Position numbers and translations under genes: made by a program. From Pseudomonas tolaasii NCPPB 2192 (lineage in GTDB: Bacteria; Pseudomonadota; Gammaproteobacteria; Pseudomonadales; Pseudomonadaceae), in NCBI RefSeq assembly GCF_002813445.1, contig NZ_PHHD01000001.1, positions 1,054,001 to 1,118,000 on the forward strand: DNA of 64,000 nt, in the 5' to 3' direction. Under the pieces are notes generated by a model that made no database searches, was not told the origin of the DNA, and saw only the letters and a program-made list of their open reading frames with translations. Shown here piece by piece: positions 41,268 to 50,353 of the stretch (within the stretch, counting starts at the first letter, position 1; each line of letters opens with the position of its first letter).

Positions 41268-42788
41268 TTACTGTTGCTGCAGATCCTCGGGCAATAGCGC
41301 TTCGGGGATGTTCTGGTAGCTCACCGGCCGCAGAAAACGGCGGATGGCCATGGTGCCCACCGATGTAGCGCCAAAGTTGGTGGACGCCGGATACGGCCCG
41401 CCATGCACCATCGCCTCGCTCACTTCCACACCCGTCGGGAAGCCATTGGCGAGGATGCGCCCGGCCTTGCGCTCCAGAATCGGCAGCAAGCGGCTAACCT
41501 CGGCGCTGTCCTCTGCCTCCAGATGAACCGTGCACGTCAGTTGCCCTTCCAGCGACCGCGCGATCTCCAGCAATTCGTCGCCATCCTTCACCGTCACCAC
41601 CAGCCCCAAAGGCCCGAACACTTCATGGCCCAACGAAGCATTGGCCAGCCATTCGCGGCCCGTGGTCGCGAACAGATACGGCATGGCCTGGCGCGGTGCG
41701 CAGGTGTTGGACAGCACTTCGCGCACGCCCACGGCATTCGCCACGCGCTCACGGCCATCGCGATACGCGGCGGCAATGCCTTCGGTCAGCATCACCTGCG
41801 CGCCAACCGGCGCCAACGCGCCGGCCGCCGCGTCGATAAATGCATTCGCCGCTTCGCCTTCAACCAGCACGGCCACGCCGGGGTTGGTGCAGAACTGGCC
41901 CGCGCCCAGCGTCAATGAGCCCGCCCAGCCTTTGGCAATGTCTAAACCGCGCGCGGCCACCGCGTGAGGCATCAGGAACATCGGGTTCACCGAGCCCAAC
42001 TCGCCAAAAAACGGGATCGGCTCAAACCGCTTGGCACACAGATCAAACAACGCCCGACCCGCGCCCAGCGAACCGGTAAAGCCCACCGCCTTGATCAGCG
42101 GATGCTGCACCAACCGTTGCCCCACCGCCCGCGAACCGCCGTGCACGAGGCTGAAGACGCCAGGGTGCACGTCGCACTTCTGGATTGCCGCGTGAATCGC
42201 CTCGGCCACGATTTCGCTGGTGCCGGGGTGCGCCTCGTGCCCCTTCACCACCACCGGGCAACCGGCAGCCAGCGCCGACGCCACGTCACCGCCGGCCGTG
42301 GAAAACGCCAGCGGAAAGTTCGACGCACCAAACACCGCCACCGGCCCGATCGGGCGCTGGATCAAGCGAATGTCCGGGCGCGGCAGCGGCTGGCGATCGG
42401 GCAATGGCACATCGTGACGACGGTCGAGGTAATCCCCCGCCAGAATATGCGACGCAAACAAACGCAACTGCCCCACGGTACGCCCGCGCTCGCCTTGCAA
42501 GCGCCCTTCCGGCAGGCCGGTTTCCAGCGCGCCCACGGTGGTGATGATCGCGGCACGCGCCTCGATTTCATCAGCGATGGCGTTCAACAATTCGGCACGC
42601 GCCTCCCGGCTCGAATAACCGAAGCTCCAGAACGCCGCTTCCGCCGCCTCACAGGCGCGGTTTACCAGCTCGATGCTGCCCGCCGAAAACCACTGGGCCG
42701 GGCCCTCGGTCGGCGCGTTGGAAAAGGTGCTGTCGCCGGCGACCCAAACGCCTGCGATCAGGTGCTTGCCGTGGGGTGTAAAAGACAT
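41268..42788 (-). CDS. Alpha-ketoglutaric semialdehyde dehydrogenase type aldehyde dehydrogenase
   Basis: This 506-residue NAD(P)-dependent enzyme matches the group that oxidises 2,5-dioxopentanoate to 2-oxoglutarate in sugar-acid and hydroxyproline catabolism. It has FGASNFPLAFS in the cofactor region, the general base in FFGELGSVNP and the catalytic Cys in GAGQFCTNPG, all diagnostic of that group. It is the last gene of the long minus-strand operon and follows the permease gene by 25 bases. It would finish an oxidative pentose route with the FAH-family enzyme across the divergent promoter. Confidence 0.85.
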   Translation of the reverse strand: MSFTPHGKHLIAGVWVAGDSTFSNAPTEGPAQWFSAGSIELVNRACEAAEAAFWSFGYSSREARAELLNAIADEIEARAAIITTVGALETGLPEGRLQGERGRTVGQLRLFASHILAGDYLDRRHDVPLPDRQPLPRPDIRLIQRPIGPVAVFGASNFPLAFSTAGGDVASALAAGCPVVVKGHEAHPGTSEIVAEAIHAAIQKCDVHPGVFSLVHGGSRAVGQRLVQHPLIKAVGFTGSLGAGRALFDLCAKRFEPIPFFGELGSVNPMFLMPHAVAARGLDIAKGWAGSLTLGAGQFCTNPGVAVLVEGEAANAFIDAAAGALAPVGAQVMLTEGIAAAYRDGRERVANAVGVREVLSNTCAPRQAMPYLFATTGREWLANASLGHEVFGPLGLVVTVKDGDELLEIARSLEGQLTCTVHLEAEDSAEVSRLLPILERKAGRILANGFPTGVEVSEAMVHGGPYPASTNFGATSVGTMAIRRFLRPVSYQNIPEALLPEDLQQQ

Positions 42789-42813
42789 GGGCGTTTCCCG
42801 AAGTTGAAATGGA

Positions 42814-43812
42814 TTAACCGAAATAGCGCACGCGAATGGCGTCGATGGCCACGGCGATAAAGATCATCACGCCGCCGATCATGCCGACATAAAACGACGG
42901 CACATTCACAATCGCCAGGCCGACCTGGATCACCGTCAGCAACAATACGCCGCCGAGTACACCTTTCACGTTACCGCGCCCGCCGAACACACTGACGCCC
43001 CCGATGATCGGCGCGGCAATCGCATACAACAGGTAGCTAGAACCCTGGCTGGAGGTGATCGCCATCTGCCAGGACGCCAGCAAAAAGCCCGCCGCCGCCG
43101 CGAGAAAACCGGAAATGGTGTAGGTGATGATCTTCACGCGGTCCACGCGGATGCCCGCCGAATTCGACGCAATCGGGTTGCCGCCCACCGCGTAGATTGA
43201 GCGGCCCAGTACCGTGCGACGCAGCACCACGCCCATCACCACCAGCGCGACCAGGAACACCACCGGCATCAGCGGCCAACCACCGAGGGTGACCTGGCCG
43301 ATCCAGATGTAGCCGTCGGCCATGTTGGTCAGCGTGGTGCCCTGGGTCAGTGCCAGCAGTGCGCCTTGCAGGATGATCATCATCGCCAGGGTTTCGATCA
43401 GCGAGACCATTTTCAGCCGGGTGATGCACAGCCCGTTGAAGAAGCCAATCGCGGTGCCCACCAGCAAGCCGATGATCACCGCCAGGTACCACGGCAAACC
43501 CCAGCTCGAATAAGCCAACGCACCGACCGCCGACGAGAACCCGGCATTGGCCGGGATCGACAAATCAATCTCCGCCACCAGCAACGGCAGCGCCACCGCC
43601 AGCCCCAACATGCCGAGCACGGTGGCTTGCACCATCACGTTCTGCAGGTTGAACAGGGTGAAGAAGAATTCGTTGAACAGACCGAAGCCCGCCACCAGTG
43701 CGATCAGCCAGATCCACACCACGTTGTGCAGCACCCAGCCCAGCATGGCCGGACCGTTGATTTTGGTTGCGGCAGGCGCTACCCCGTTGCCGGGTTTCAC
43801 TAAAGTACTCAT
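42814..43812 (-). CDS. Sugar ABC transporter permease (RbsC/XylH type)
   Basis: This 332-residue inner-membrane protein has about nine to ten hydrophobic helices and the conserved loop VGGNPIASNSAGIRVDRVK of the ribose/xylose permease family. GGAG eight bases before the ATG at 43812 fixes the start. It is flanked by the matching ATPase and a dehydrogenase gene in one operon. Confidence 0.88.
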   Translation of the reverse strand: MSTLVKPGNGVAPAATKINGPAMLGWVLHNVVWIWLIALVAGFGLFNEFFFTLFNLQNVMVQATVLGMLGLAVALPLLVAEIDLSIPANAGFSSAVGALAYSSWGLPWYLAVIIGLLVGTAIGFFNGLCITRLKMVSLIETLAMMIILQGALLALTQGTTLTNMADGYIWIGQVTLGGWPLMPVVFLVALVVMGVVLRRTVLGRSIYAVGGNPIASNSAGIRVDRVKIITYTISGFLAAAAGFLLASWQMAITSSQGSSYLLYAIAAPIIGGVSVFGGRGNVKGVLGGVLLLTVIQVGLAIVNVPSFYVGMIGGVMIFIAVAIDAIRVRYFG

Positions 43813-43838
43813 ACCCGTGTCTCCACTCTTTTTCTTAT

Positions 43839-45347
43839 TCAACTGCTGGATCCTTGTACGGATGCGCGGATGCGCTCGACGCAGATGTCCTCTCCCGTCA
43901 ATGTTTCCTTGATCGTGCCCTGATCGAAGATGCACACCCGGTCCACCGCGCGCACCAGTTCATCGGTGTCGCTGGACACGATGATCACCGCTACGCCGGC
44001 ATCGCTGAGTTCGTCGATGATGCGCAACACATCCTGCTTCACACCCATGTCGATGCCCCGGGTCGGCTCGTCCACCATCAACAACCGTGGCTGGGTCGCC
44101 AGCACCCGGCCCAGGCAGACCTTTTGCTGGTTGCCGCCACTGAGGGTGTTCACCGAGTAATCCGGGTTGGGCGATTTCACGCCCATCGCCGCGAAGTAGT
44201 GGTTGATCACCGAGGCTTCGGCATCGGCGTCGATAAAACCCAATTTGCTGCGCGTGGCGAGGGACGACATGGCGATGTTGCTGCCAATCGACATCTGCCC
44301 CACGGCGCCGTCCTTGCGGCGGTCGTCGGAGAGGTAAGCAATGCCCGCCTCGAACGCCGCGTTGGGGGAACGTGGCAGTGGGCGCACGTCTTCGCCGTTC
44401 ATCGCCAGGGTGCCGATGGCCGGGTGCAGGCCGAAGATCGCCCGGGCCATTTCCTTCGCGCCGGCACCGGGCAGGCCGGTAAAGCCGACCACCTCGCCCG
44501 GTGCGATGTCCAGGCTGTCGAGCGCCAGCCACTTGCCGCGCACACCGCGCAGGGAAATCGCCGGCGCCTTGCCGCTGTGGTCACGGCGCTTGCGCTGAAA
44601 CAGCTGCACGCCGTGGCCGATCACCAGCTCGGTGAGCTGCTCGGAGGTCAGCCCGCTGATGTCCGAACGCGTACCCGCCAGGGCGCCGTCGCGCAGCACG
44701 GTGACCGCGTCGCAGATTTCGAGGATCTCGTCGTTGTAGTGAGAGATAAAGATGAAGGTCACGCCCTCGCCTTTCAGGCGCAGCATGAAGTCGAACAACT
44801 GGCGCCGGTCGACCACGGTCAATGACGCGGTCGGCTCATCGAGGATGATGACCTTGCCCCCGGAAAACATCGCCCGCAGGATGTTCAGCTTGCGCCGCGC
44901 CACGGCGTCGAGTTGCCCGGCAAGCGCCTTGGGGTCGATGCCGGAACCGTCGAGCATGCGCGCCGCGTCCGCGTTCAACTGTTTCCAGTCGACCAGGCCA
45001 TTGCGCGTCGGCCAGATACCGAGCATCAGGTTTTCGGCGGCGGTGAGGTTGCCGATGATCATCGGCTCCTGGGTCACCAGAAACACCCCGGCCTGCTCCA
45101 TCACCTTGACGTCCACCTGCTTGAGCGGCTGGCCGTTCATGAGGATCTGCCCGGAAGTGGGGATGACCTGCCCGGAAATAATCCCCACCAGCGTGGATTT
45201 GCCCGCGCCGTTTTCCCCCAGCAGCCCATGGATCGAGCCGCGACGGATTTGCGTGCTCACCCCGCGCAAGGCGCGGACCGGGCCGTAGCTTTTGGCGACA
45301 TTCTCGATGCTCAGGATCGTGTCGTCGGGCGTTGGGTGTAAGGTCAT
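43839..45347 (-). CDS. Sugar ABC transporter ATP-binding protein, tandem domain (RbsA/XylG type)
   Basis: This 502-residue protein has two fused ABC domains. The first has an intact Walker A (GENGAGKST); in the second the Walker A is degenerate (GLPGAGAKEM), as is usual for RbsA-like importers. Two signature motifs are visible (LDAVARRKL and LSGGNQQKV). GGTGAG before the ATG at 45347 supports the start. Confidence 0.9.
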   Translation of the reverse strand: MTLHPTPDDTILSIENVAKSYGPVRALRGVSTQIRRGSIHGLLGENGAGKSTLVGIISGQVIPTSGQILMNGQPLKQVDVKVMEQAGVFLVTQEPMIIGNLTAAENLMLGIWPTRNGLVDWKQLNADAARMLDGSGIDPKALAGQLDAVARRKLNILRAMFSGGKVIILDEPTASLTVVDRRQLFDFMLRLKGEGVTFIFISHYNDEILEICDAVTVLRDGALAGTRSDISGLTSEQLTELVIGHGVQLFQRKRRDHSGKAPAISLRGVRGKWLALDSLDIAPGEVVGFTGLPGAGAKEMARAIFGLHPAIGTLAMNGEDVRPLPRSPNAAFEAGIAYLSDDRRKDGAVGQMSIGSNIAMSSLATRSKLGFIDADAEASVINHYFAAMGVKSPNPDYSVNTLSGGNQQKVCLGRVLATQPRLLMVDEPTRGIDMGVKQDVLRIIDELSDAGVAVIIVSSDTDELVRAVDRVCIFDQGTIKETLTGEDICVERIRASVQGSSS

Positions 45348-45418
45348 TTTGTTGTTCTCACCATCACCTTGTCGGATAAACATCGCGCCAGTCGTTGCTC
45401 ACGCCGCGCGACGGCCCA

Positions 45419-46507
45419 TCACTTGGAGGCCACGCCCCACACCTTTTCCGCGACATAGCCCCAGTGGCGTTTATCGTCGGCGTTTTCAGGCGTGATCATG
45501 AACGCCGGGATCACCAGCGCCGGGCCGGTCTTGCCTTGCACGATCTCGCCGGTTTCCCAGAAGTAATCCTTGTTCTGGTAAGTGCCCAGCGGCACGGCCT
45601 GGCCGTTGAGGGCGTACTTGGTGATCATTTCCACGGCGATCTGGCCGTAGGCAACCGGGTCCTGGGACACGCAGCCGTCCATGTAGCCGTCCTTGATCCA
45701 GTCCAGCGCTACCGGTTCGCCGTCGATATTGATGAAGATGACGTGGCCTTTTTCGCCGACTTTCTTCCAGCGGTCTTTCTGTTTCAGTGCGGCGGCGATG
45801 CCGCGTGACGGCGAATCCGACGGCGCGTGCACGGCGTCCAGGTCAGGGAATTCCGAGAGGGTGGAAAGCGTGACCGACTGCATCTTGTCCAATTGGCCTT
45901 CGGTGGGTCGCGCGAGGTATTTGATCTCGGGGTATTTGGCGAATACCGAGTCCATGCCCTCTTTGCGCAGGCGCCACGCCACCGAGGCCAGGGCGCCGAA
46001 GCAGTTGAGCACGGTGCCTTTGGGGCTGCCGTACTTGGCCACCAGGCGTTTGACGATTTCTTCAGCGGCCATCACGCCACCCTTGAAGTTGTCGAAGCTC
46101 ACGGTGATCGCCACGTCGCCGCCGTCAGCCGGGGTGTCGATGATGCCCACCGGGATCTTGCGCTGGTTGTAGCGCTTGATCGCCGAGACGATGGCCTGGC
46201 TGTCGATGGGGTCGGAGATGATCGCCGACGGCTGGGACAGCATCAGGCTCTGCCATTGGCCGAGCTGGGTGGTGGTGTCGAAGCTGGCGTTGGTCGCCTG
46301 AAACTTGCCGGACTGGGCCAGCACCGCACGCTTGACCGACTCTTCCTGGATCACGAAGAAGTAGTAATCCAGGCTTTTGTTGGAATAGGCCACCGACAGC
46401 GGGGTCTGCGCCATGGCCGTGCGCCCCAGCAGCGAACCCAACCCCAGTACCACACCGCCAGCCAGGACGCTGCGGCGGCTCACGCTCGAAAAATCGACTT
46501 TTTTCAT
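45419..46507 (-). CDS. Periplasmic sugar-binding protein with Tat-like signal
   Basis: This 362-residue binding protein belongs to the ribose/galactose-binding fold (Peripla_BP_4). It begins with a twin-arginine-like signal (VSRRSVLAGGVVLG) cleaved near AMAQ, so it may be exported folded by Tat instead of Sec. The mature part has a DPIDSQAIVSAIK loop and a hinge region typical of sugar-binding proteins. It pairs with the ATPase and permease downstream. The sugar is unknown, but the operon genes suggest a pentose or pentitol. Confidence 0.86.
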   Translation of the reverse strand: MKKVDFSSVSRRSVLAGGVVLGLGSLLGRTAMAQTPLSVAYSNKSLDYYFFVIQEESVKRAVLAQSGKFQATNASFDTTTQLGQWQSLMLSQPSAIISDPIDSQAIVSAIKRYNQRKIPVGIIDTPADGGDVAITVSFDNFKGGVMAAEEIVKRLVAKYGSPKGTVLNCFGALASVAWRLRKEGMDSVFAKYPEIKYLARPTEGQLDKMQSVTLSTLSEFPDLDAVHAPSDSPSRGIAAALKQKDRWKKVGEKGHVIFINIDGEPVALDWIKDGYMDGCVSQDPVAYGQIAVEMITKYALNGQAVPLGTYQNKDYFWETGEIVQGKTGPALVIPAFMITPENADDKRHWGYVAEKVWGVASK

Positions 46508-46595
46508 GGAAGTGACTCCGACTTATTATTGTTGGTTGAGTACGTCTTTCCTTTCTTCACGCGTCGTGCGGTATAGCTCCAGACAAACCGGGAAA

Positions 46596-47306
46596 TCAGC
46601 GCATCCGTACGTAGGACGTGCCGTCAAAACACCCCACCACCATGCCCGCCGCCTCGCGGGTGAACAGGCCGTTTTCCACCACGCCAGGGATTCGGTTCAA
46701 CTCGATTTCCAGGGGCGCCGGTTCGGTGATCACCGGGCCGCAATGGCAGTCGAGGATGAAGTTGCCGCTGTCGGTCACCACGGTCTCGCCGTTGCGTTCG
46801 CGGCGGATGATCTGCACGTCGCGGATGCCGTGTTCGGCGAGCACACGCTGAACTAGCCGCTCGGTCTGCTTCCAGCCGAACTGCACCACTTCCACCGGCA
46901 GCGGGAAGGCGCCCAGGTGGTCGACAATCTTGGTTTCGTCGGTCACGCAGATCATGCGTTTGGAGGCATGGGCGATGATCTTTTCCCACAGCAGGCAGGC
47001 GCCGCCGCCCTTGATCATGTTGAACTGGCCGTCGATTTCGTCGGGGCCGTCGACCGTCAGGTCCAGTTCGCCGATGTCGTTGGGGTCGGTGATCTCGATA
47101 CCGACTTCCCGCGCCACATCATTGGTGGAGCGCGAAGTGGTGGTGCAGGTGAGTTTCAAGCCATTGGCCACGTGCTTGCCCAGCTCGCGAACGAAGAAAT
47201 GCGAGGTGGTCCCGGAGCCCAGGCCCAGCTTCATGCCATCGCGCACAAATTCCTCGATCACCCGGCGGGCGGCGACTTTTTTGGCTTCGTTCTGTTGATT
47301 ACTCAT
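46596..47306 (-). CDS. Ribose-5-phosphate isomerase A paralogue
   Basis: This 236-residue protein has the RpiA fold. The active-site acids of VDGPDEID and the lysine and glutamate of KGGGACLLWEK correspond to E. coli RpiA Asp81, Asp84, Lys94 and Glu103. The usual TREK has become LWEK and GADE has become GPDE, so the substrate pocket may differ. GGAG before the ATG at 47306 fixes the start. The housekeeping rpiA begins at 63670, so this copy is probably specific to the operon. Confidence 0.86.
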   Translation of the reverse strand: MSNQQNEAKKVAARRVIEEFVRDGMKLGLGSGTTSHFFVRELGKHVANGLKLTCTTTSRSTNDVAREVGIEITDPNDIGELDLTVDGPDEIDGQFNMIKGGGACLLWEKIIAHASKRMICVTDETKIVDHLGAFPLPVEVVQFGWKQTERLVQRVLAEHGIRDVQIIRRERNGETVVTDSGNFILDCHCGPVITEPAPLEIELNRIPGVVENGLFTREAAGMVVGCFDGTSYVRMR

Positions 47307-47328
47307 TACCTGCTCCACGGATCGGGGT

Positions 47329-48168
47329 TTAAATTTTGTCGGTACGCCAGGAATCGAGGGCGGTCAGTTGATCGGGGAACTGACTACCGCTGGCGATGGC
47401 AATGGCCGCCACCAGCATGTTGGTGACCAAATGGTGGTTAAGCCGTGATGCCAAGGGCGTCATCAGCTCGGTGTGTTCGTAAGGCTTCACGGCGATCAGC
47501 ACGTCGCTGACCTTCGCCAGCGGGCTGTCATCGGCAGCAATCGACACCACTTTGGCCCCGGCCTTGCGCGCGGCAACGGCCATGTCGACCATCTGCCGGG
47601 TGTGCCCCGACTGCGAAAAAATCAGCGCCACTTCCCCGCTGCGTGCGCCCTCGGCGTGCATCTCCTGGCGCTTGCCGCCGAGCAGGGCCTGACAACGCAT
47701 GCCGAGGCGCTGGAACTTGTGCTCGGCATCCAGCGCGTTGACCACCGAAATGCCCGTGGCATAGATGCCTACCCAACTCGCGGCCTGCAGCAACTGTGCG
47801 GCTTCGGCGACTTTTTCCGGCTCCAGGTCTTCTTCCAAACGCTGGATCGCGTTCAGCGAATTGCGGCAGGTCTTGCGCACAATGTTGTCGATGCTGTCAT
47901 CCGGGATGATCTGCTCGTAGGCAAACGGCGCCGACGGCACCAGGCTCTGCACCAGGTGCAGCTTCAATTCCTGATAGCTCTCGAACCCGAAACGCCGGCA
48001 GAAACGCATCACCGTCGGGTCGCTGACCGAGCAGGTTTCCGACAACTTGGCCATGCTCATCTGCAGCACTTTGGACGGCGAGGTGGAGACGAAATTGGCC
48101 ACCCGGCGCTCGGCGCGGTGCATGTTCTTGCTTTCATCAATAATACGTTGCAGCAAACTGTCGCTCAT
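47329..48168 (-). CDS. RpiR/MurR-family regulator with SIS domain
   Basis: The 279-residue protein has an N-terminal helix-turn-helix of the RpiR type (SMAKLSETCSVSDPTVMRFCRRFG) and a C-terminal SIS domain (about 125-255) that binds phosphosugars. Its ATG overlaps the HAD gene stop as ATGA. It is the likely controller of this operon and of the divergent genes, sensing a sugar phosphate; the two matching palindromes near 51.9 and 52.1 kb are candidate sites. Confidence 0.88.
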   Translation of the reverse strand: MSDSLLQRIIDESKNMHRAERRVANFVSTSPSKVLQMSMAKLSETCSVSDPTVMRFCRRFGFESYQELKLHLVQSLVPSAPFAYEQIIPDDSIDNIVRKTCRNSLNAIQRLEEDLEPEKVAEAAQLLQAASWVGIYATGISVVNALDAEHKFQRLGMRCQALLGGKRQEMHAEGARSGEVALIFSQSGHTRQMVDMAVAARKAGAKVVSIAADDSPLAKVSDVLIAVKPYEHTELMTPLASRLNHHLVTNMLVAAIAIASGSQFPDQLTALDSWRTDKI

Positions 48169-48839
48169 ATCCGCTCCTGGGCGATGGGTGGGCTGCGTTG
48201 TAACAGATCAGCCAAACGGTTCAAGCGCTGCGCCGCAGAAATCTCCACCTGCGGGCCACCGCCCCACGGCACCACAAAAAACGCGACACCGGCGGCGCGT
48301 GCGGTTTGCTGGTCAACCCGGGTGTCGCCCACGTAGGCCCAGGTGTGCTCGGCCAGCGCCATGGCGTCGGCGACGGCGAGCAAGTGGCCGGGGTCGGGTT
48401 TGCAGGCCGGCACAGCGTCGGCGCCAATCGCGGCGTCGAACAGATCCGCCAGGCCCAGTTGCTGCAGCACTTTGCCGGTGACGGCGTGGTTTTTGTTGGT
48501 GCAAATCCCCAGGCGAATCCCGGCTTCGCGCAGCGCCACCAGGTCTTCACGCACGTGGGGATAGAACCGCGTGCGCCCGGCCGGGTCGTCCATATAGGCT
48601 TGCAAATAGCCTTCAAACGCGCGCTGCACCTGGGTTTCGGTGTAGGAAATACCCAGGTCTTCGAGGATGTCGACGATCAAGCGCCGAGGGCCGTTGCCGA
48701 GGAAGGTTTCCACGTGATCCGGGTCCAGTTCAGGCCAGCCGTTCAGCATGAAGCCGACATTCAGGGCCTTCGCGATATCGCAGGCGCTGTCGATCAGCGT
48801 TCCGTCGAGATCAAAAATCAGCGCGTTATAGACGGCCAT
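48165..48839 (-). CDS. HAD-superfamily phosphatase, phosphoglycolate-phosphatase-like
   Basis: This 224-residue protein has HAD motif I FDLDGTLID (residues 9-17), the lysine of KPDPGHL and motif IV GDTRVDQ. It is a subfamily IA phosphatase resembling Gph. In this operon it may dephosphorylate a sugar phosphate or a two-carbon by-product; the substrate is not known. It overlaps the RpiR gene by four bases and follows the kinase gene by 11. Confidence 0.85.
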   Translation of the reverse strand: MAVYNALIFDLDGTLIDSACDIAKALNVGFMLNGWPELDPDHVETFLGNGPRRLIVDILEDLGISYTETQVQRAFEGYLQAYMDDPAGRTRFYPHVREDLVALREAGIRLGICTNKNHAVTGKVLQQLGLADLFDAAIGADAVPACKPDPGHLLAVADAMALAEHTWAYVGDTRVDQQTARAAGVAFFVVPWGGGPQVEISAAQRLNRLADLLQRSPPIAQERI

Positions 48840-48850
48840 GAAAATGACTC

Positions 48851-50350
48851 CTAATCGAAAAGAGGGGCGCCGAGCTCAACAAAGGTTTCCCTGAGCGTCG
48901 GGTACAAATGGCGATAGATGCGATGGGCGTGGGCGTGGAGCTCGGCCGTGGCGCCGTCTGGCGCCTGGCGGGTCATCCCACGGCAGCTGGCGGCGGCACT
49001 GGCCGCGTCGGGCCATACGTTGACCGCCAACCCGGCCACCAGCGCCGCACCGAATGCTGCCCCCTCGGCCGCGCCTTCGGTGGTCACCACGTCGCAGCCG
49101 AAAATGTCCGCCTGCAACTGGCGCCACAGCACCGAGCGCGCACCGCCACCGGACGCCTTGATCACCTGCCCGGCAATGCCCAGCGGGCGCATCAGCGCGT
49201 ACATATCGGCGAGGGCATAGACCGAGCCTTCCATCACGGCGCGGGCCATATCACCGCGTTGATGGCGGCCAGTGAGGCCGATAAAGGCGGCCCGCAGAAC
49301 CGGGTCCGGATAAGGACAGCGTTCGCCGTTGAGGTAGGGCAAAAACAGCAGGCCATGGGCGCCGGGCGGGCTGTCGGCGGCTTCGGCGGCGATCTGCTCG
49401 AAGGGCACGCCGGCGCAGAAGGTGTCGCGAAACCAGTTCATCGAGCCACCGGCGTTCAGCGACACGCCCATGCAATGCCACTTGTCGGCGGCGACGTTGC
49501 AGAAGATCTGCAGGCGACCGTCGGGGTTGTCCTGGGGGGTGTCCAGCGCCGCCGCGAGAATGCCGGCGGTGCCGATGGTGGTTTGCAATTCGCCCGGCGC
49601 AATCACGCCGGAGCCGAGGGTCTGGATCACCGAGTCACCGCCGCCACCGGCCACAGGCGTGCCCACCGGCAGGCCAAACAGCTGGGCACCCTGGGCACTG
49701 ACCCGGCCGGAAATCACTTGGGATTCAAACACCGGTGGCAGCAACGCGGGGTCAATCCCCAGCGTCTCCACCAGCCCCGTCGCCCACTGCCGCGAGCGCA
49801 CGTTGAACAGACCGGTGCCCGACGCATCCGACACTTCGCTGGCGACTTCGCCGGTCAGGCGCAGACGCAAGTAGTCCTTGGGGTTGAGCACCGTGGCCAG
49901 GCGTGCGAACAGCTCGGGCTCATGGCGTTGCATCCACACAATCTTGCCGCCGGTGTAACCCACCAGCATGCGGTTGTCGGTGGCCGCCAGCAGGCCTTCA
50001 AGGCCACCGGCTGCCTGGGTGATCCACTCGCATTCGGCGGCGTTGCGCTGGTCGTTCCACAGGATCGCCGGGCGCAGGACTTTTTGCGCGGCGTCCAATG
50101 GCACCAGCCCGTGCATCTGGCCGGACAAGCCCACCGCCAGCAATTCCACGCCGGGCGCCTTGGCCAGTACCCCGGCAATCGCACGGCGGGCGCCATCGAT
50201 CCACAGTTCAGGGTCTTGTTCGGTCCAGCCGGGCCGCGGTTGGGACAGCGGATACGTCGCCGTGTCGGCGGCAATCACCGCGCCCCGGGCGTCCAGCAGC
50301 AACGCCTTGCACCCGGAGGTGCCGATGTCGATACCAATAAGGGCCTGCAT
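48851..50350 (-). CDS. Xylulokinase-like FGGY-family kinase
   Basis: This 499-residue kinase phosphorylates a ketopentose such as D-xylulose. It has the FGGY N-terminal IGIDIGTSGCKA, the GLSGQMHG motif at 74-81 typical of xylulokinase, LWNDQR, and SEVSDASGTGLF with the substrate-binding Asp. The C-terminal ATP-binding glycine loop is in ASGGGARS. A related ketose could be the real substrate. It follows the upstream aldehyde dehydrogenase gene by three bases and precedes the HAD gene. Confidence 0.86.
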   Translation of the reverse strand: MQALIGIDIGTSGCKALLLDARGAVIAADTATYPLSQPRPGWTEQDPELWIDGARRAIAGVLAKAPGVELLAVGLSGQMHGLVPLDAAQKVLRPAILWNDQRNAAECEWITQAAGGLEGLLAATDNRMLVGYTGGKIVWMQRHEPELFARLATVLNPKDYLRLRLTGEVASEVSDASGTGLFNVRSRQWATGLVETLGIDPALLPPVFESQVISGRVSAQGAQLFGLPVGTPVAGGGGDSVIQTLGSGVIAPGELQTTIGTAGILAAALDTPQDNPDGRLQIFCNVAADKWHCMGVSLNAGGSMNWFRDTFCAGVPFEQIAAEAADSPPGAHGLLFLPYLNGERCPYPDPVLRAAFIGLTGRHQRGDMARAVMEGSVYALADMYALMRPLGIAGQVIKASGGGARSVLWRQLQADIFGCDVVTTEGAAEGAAFGAALVAGLAVNVWPDAASAAASCRGMTRQAPDGATAELHAHAHRIYRHLYPTLRETFVELGAPLFD

Positions 50351-50353
50351 GGC

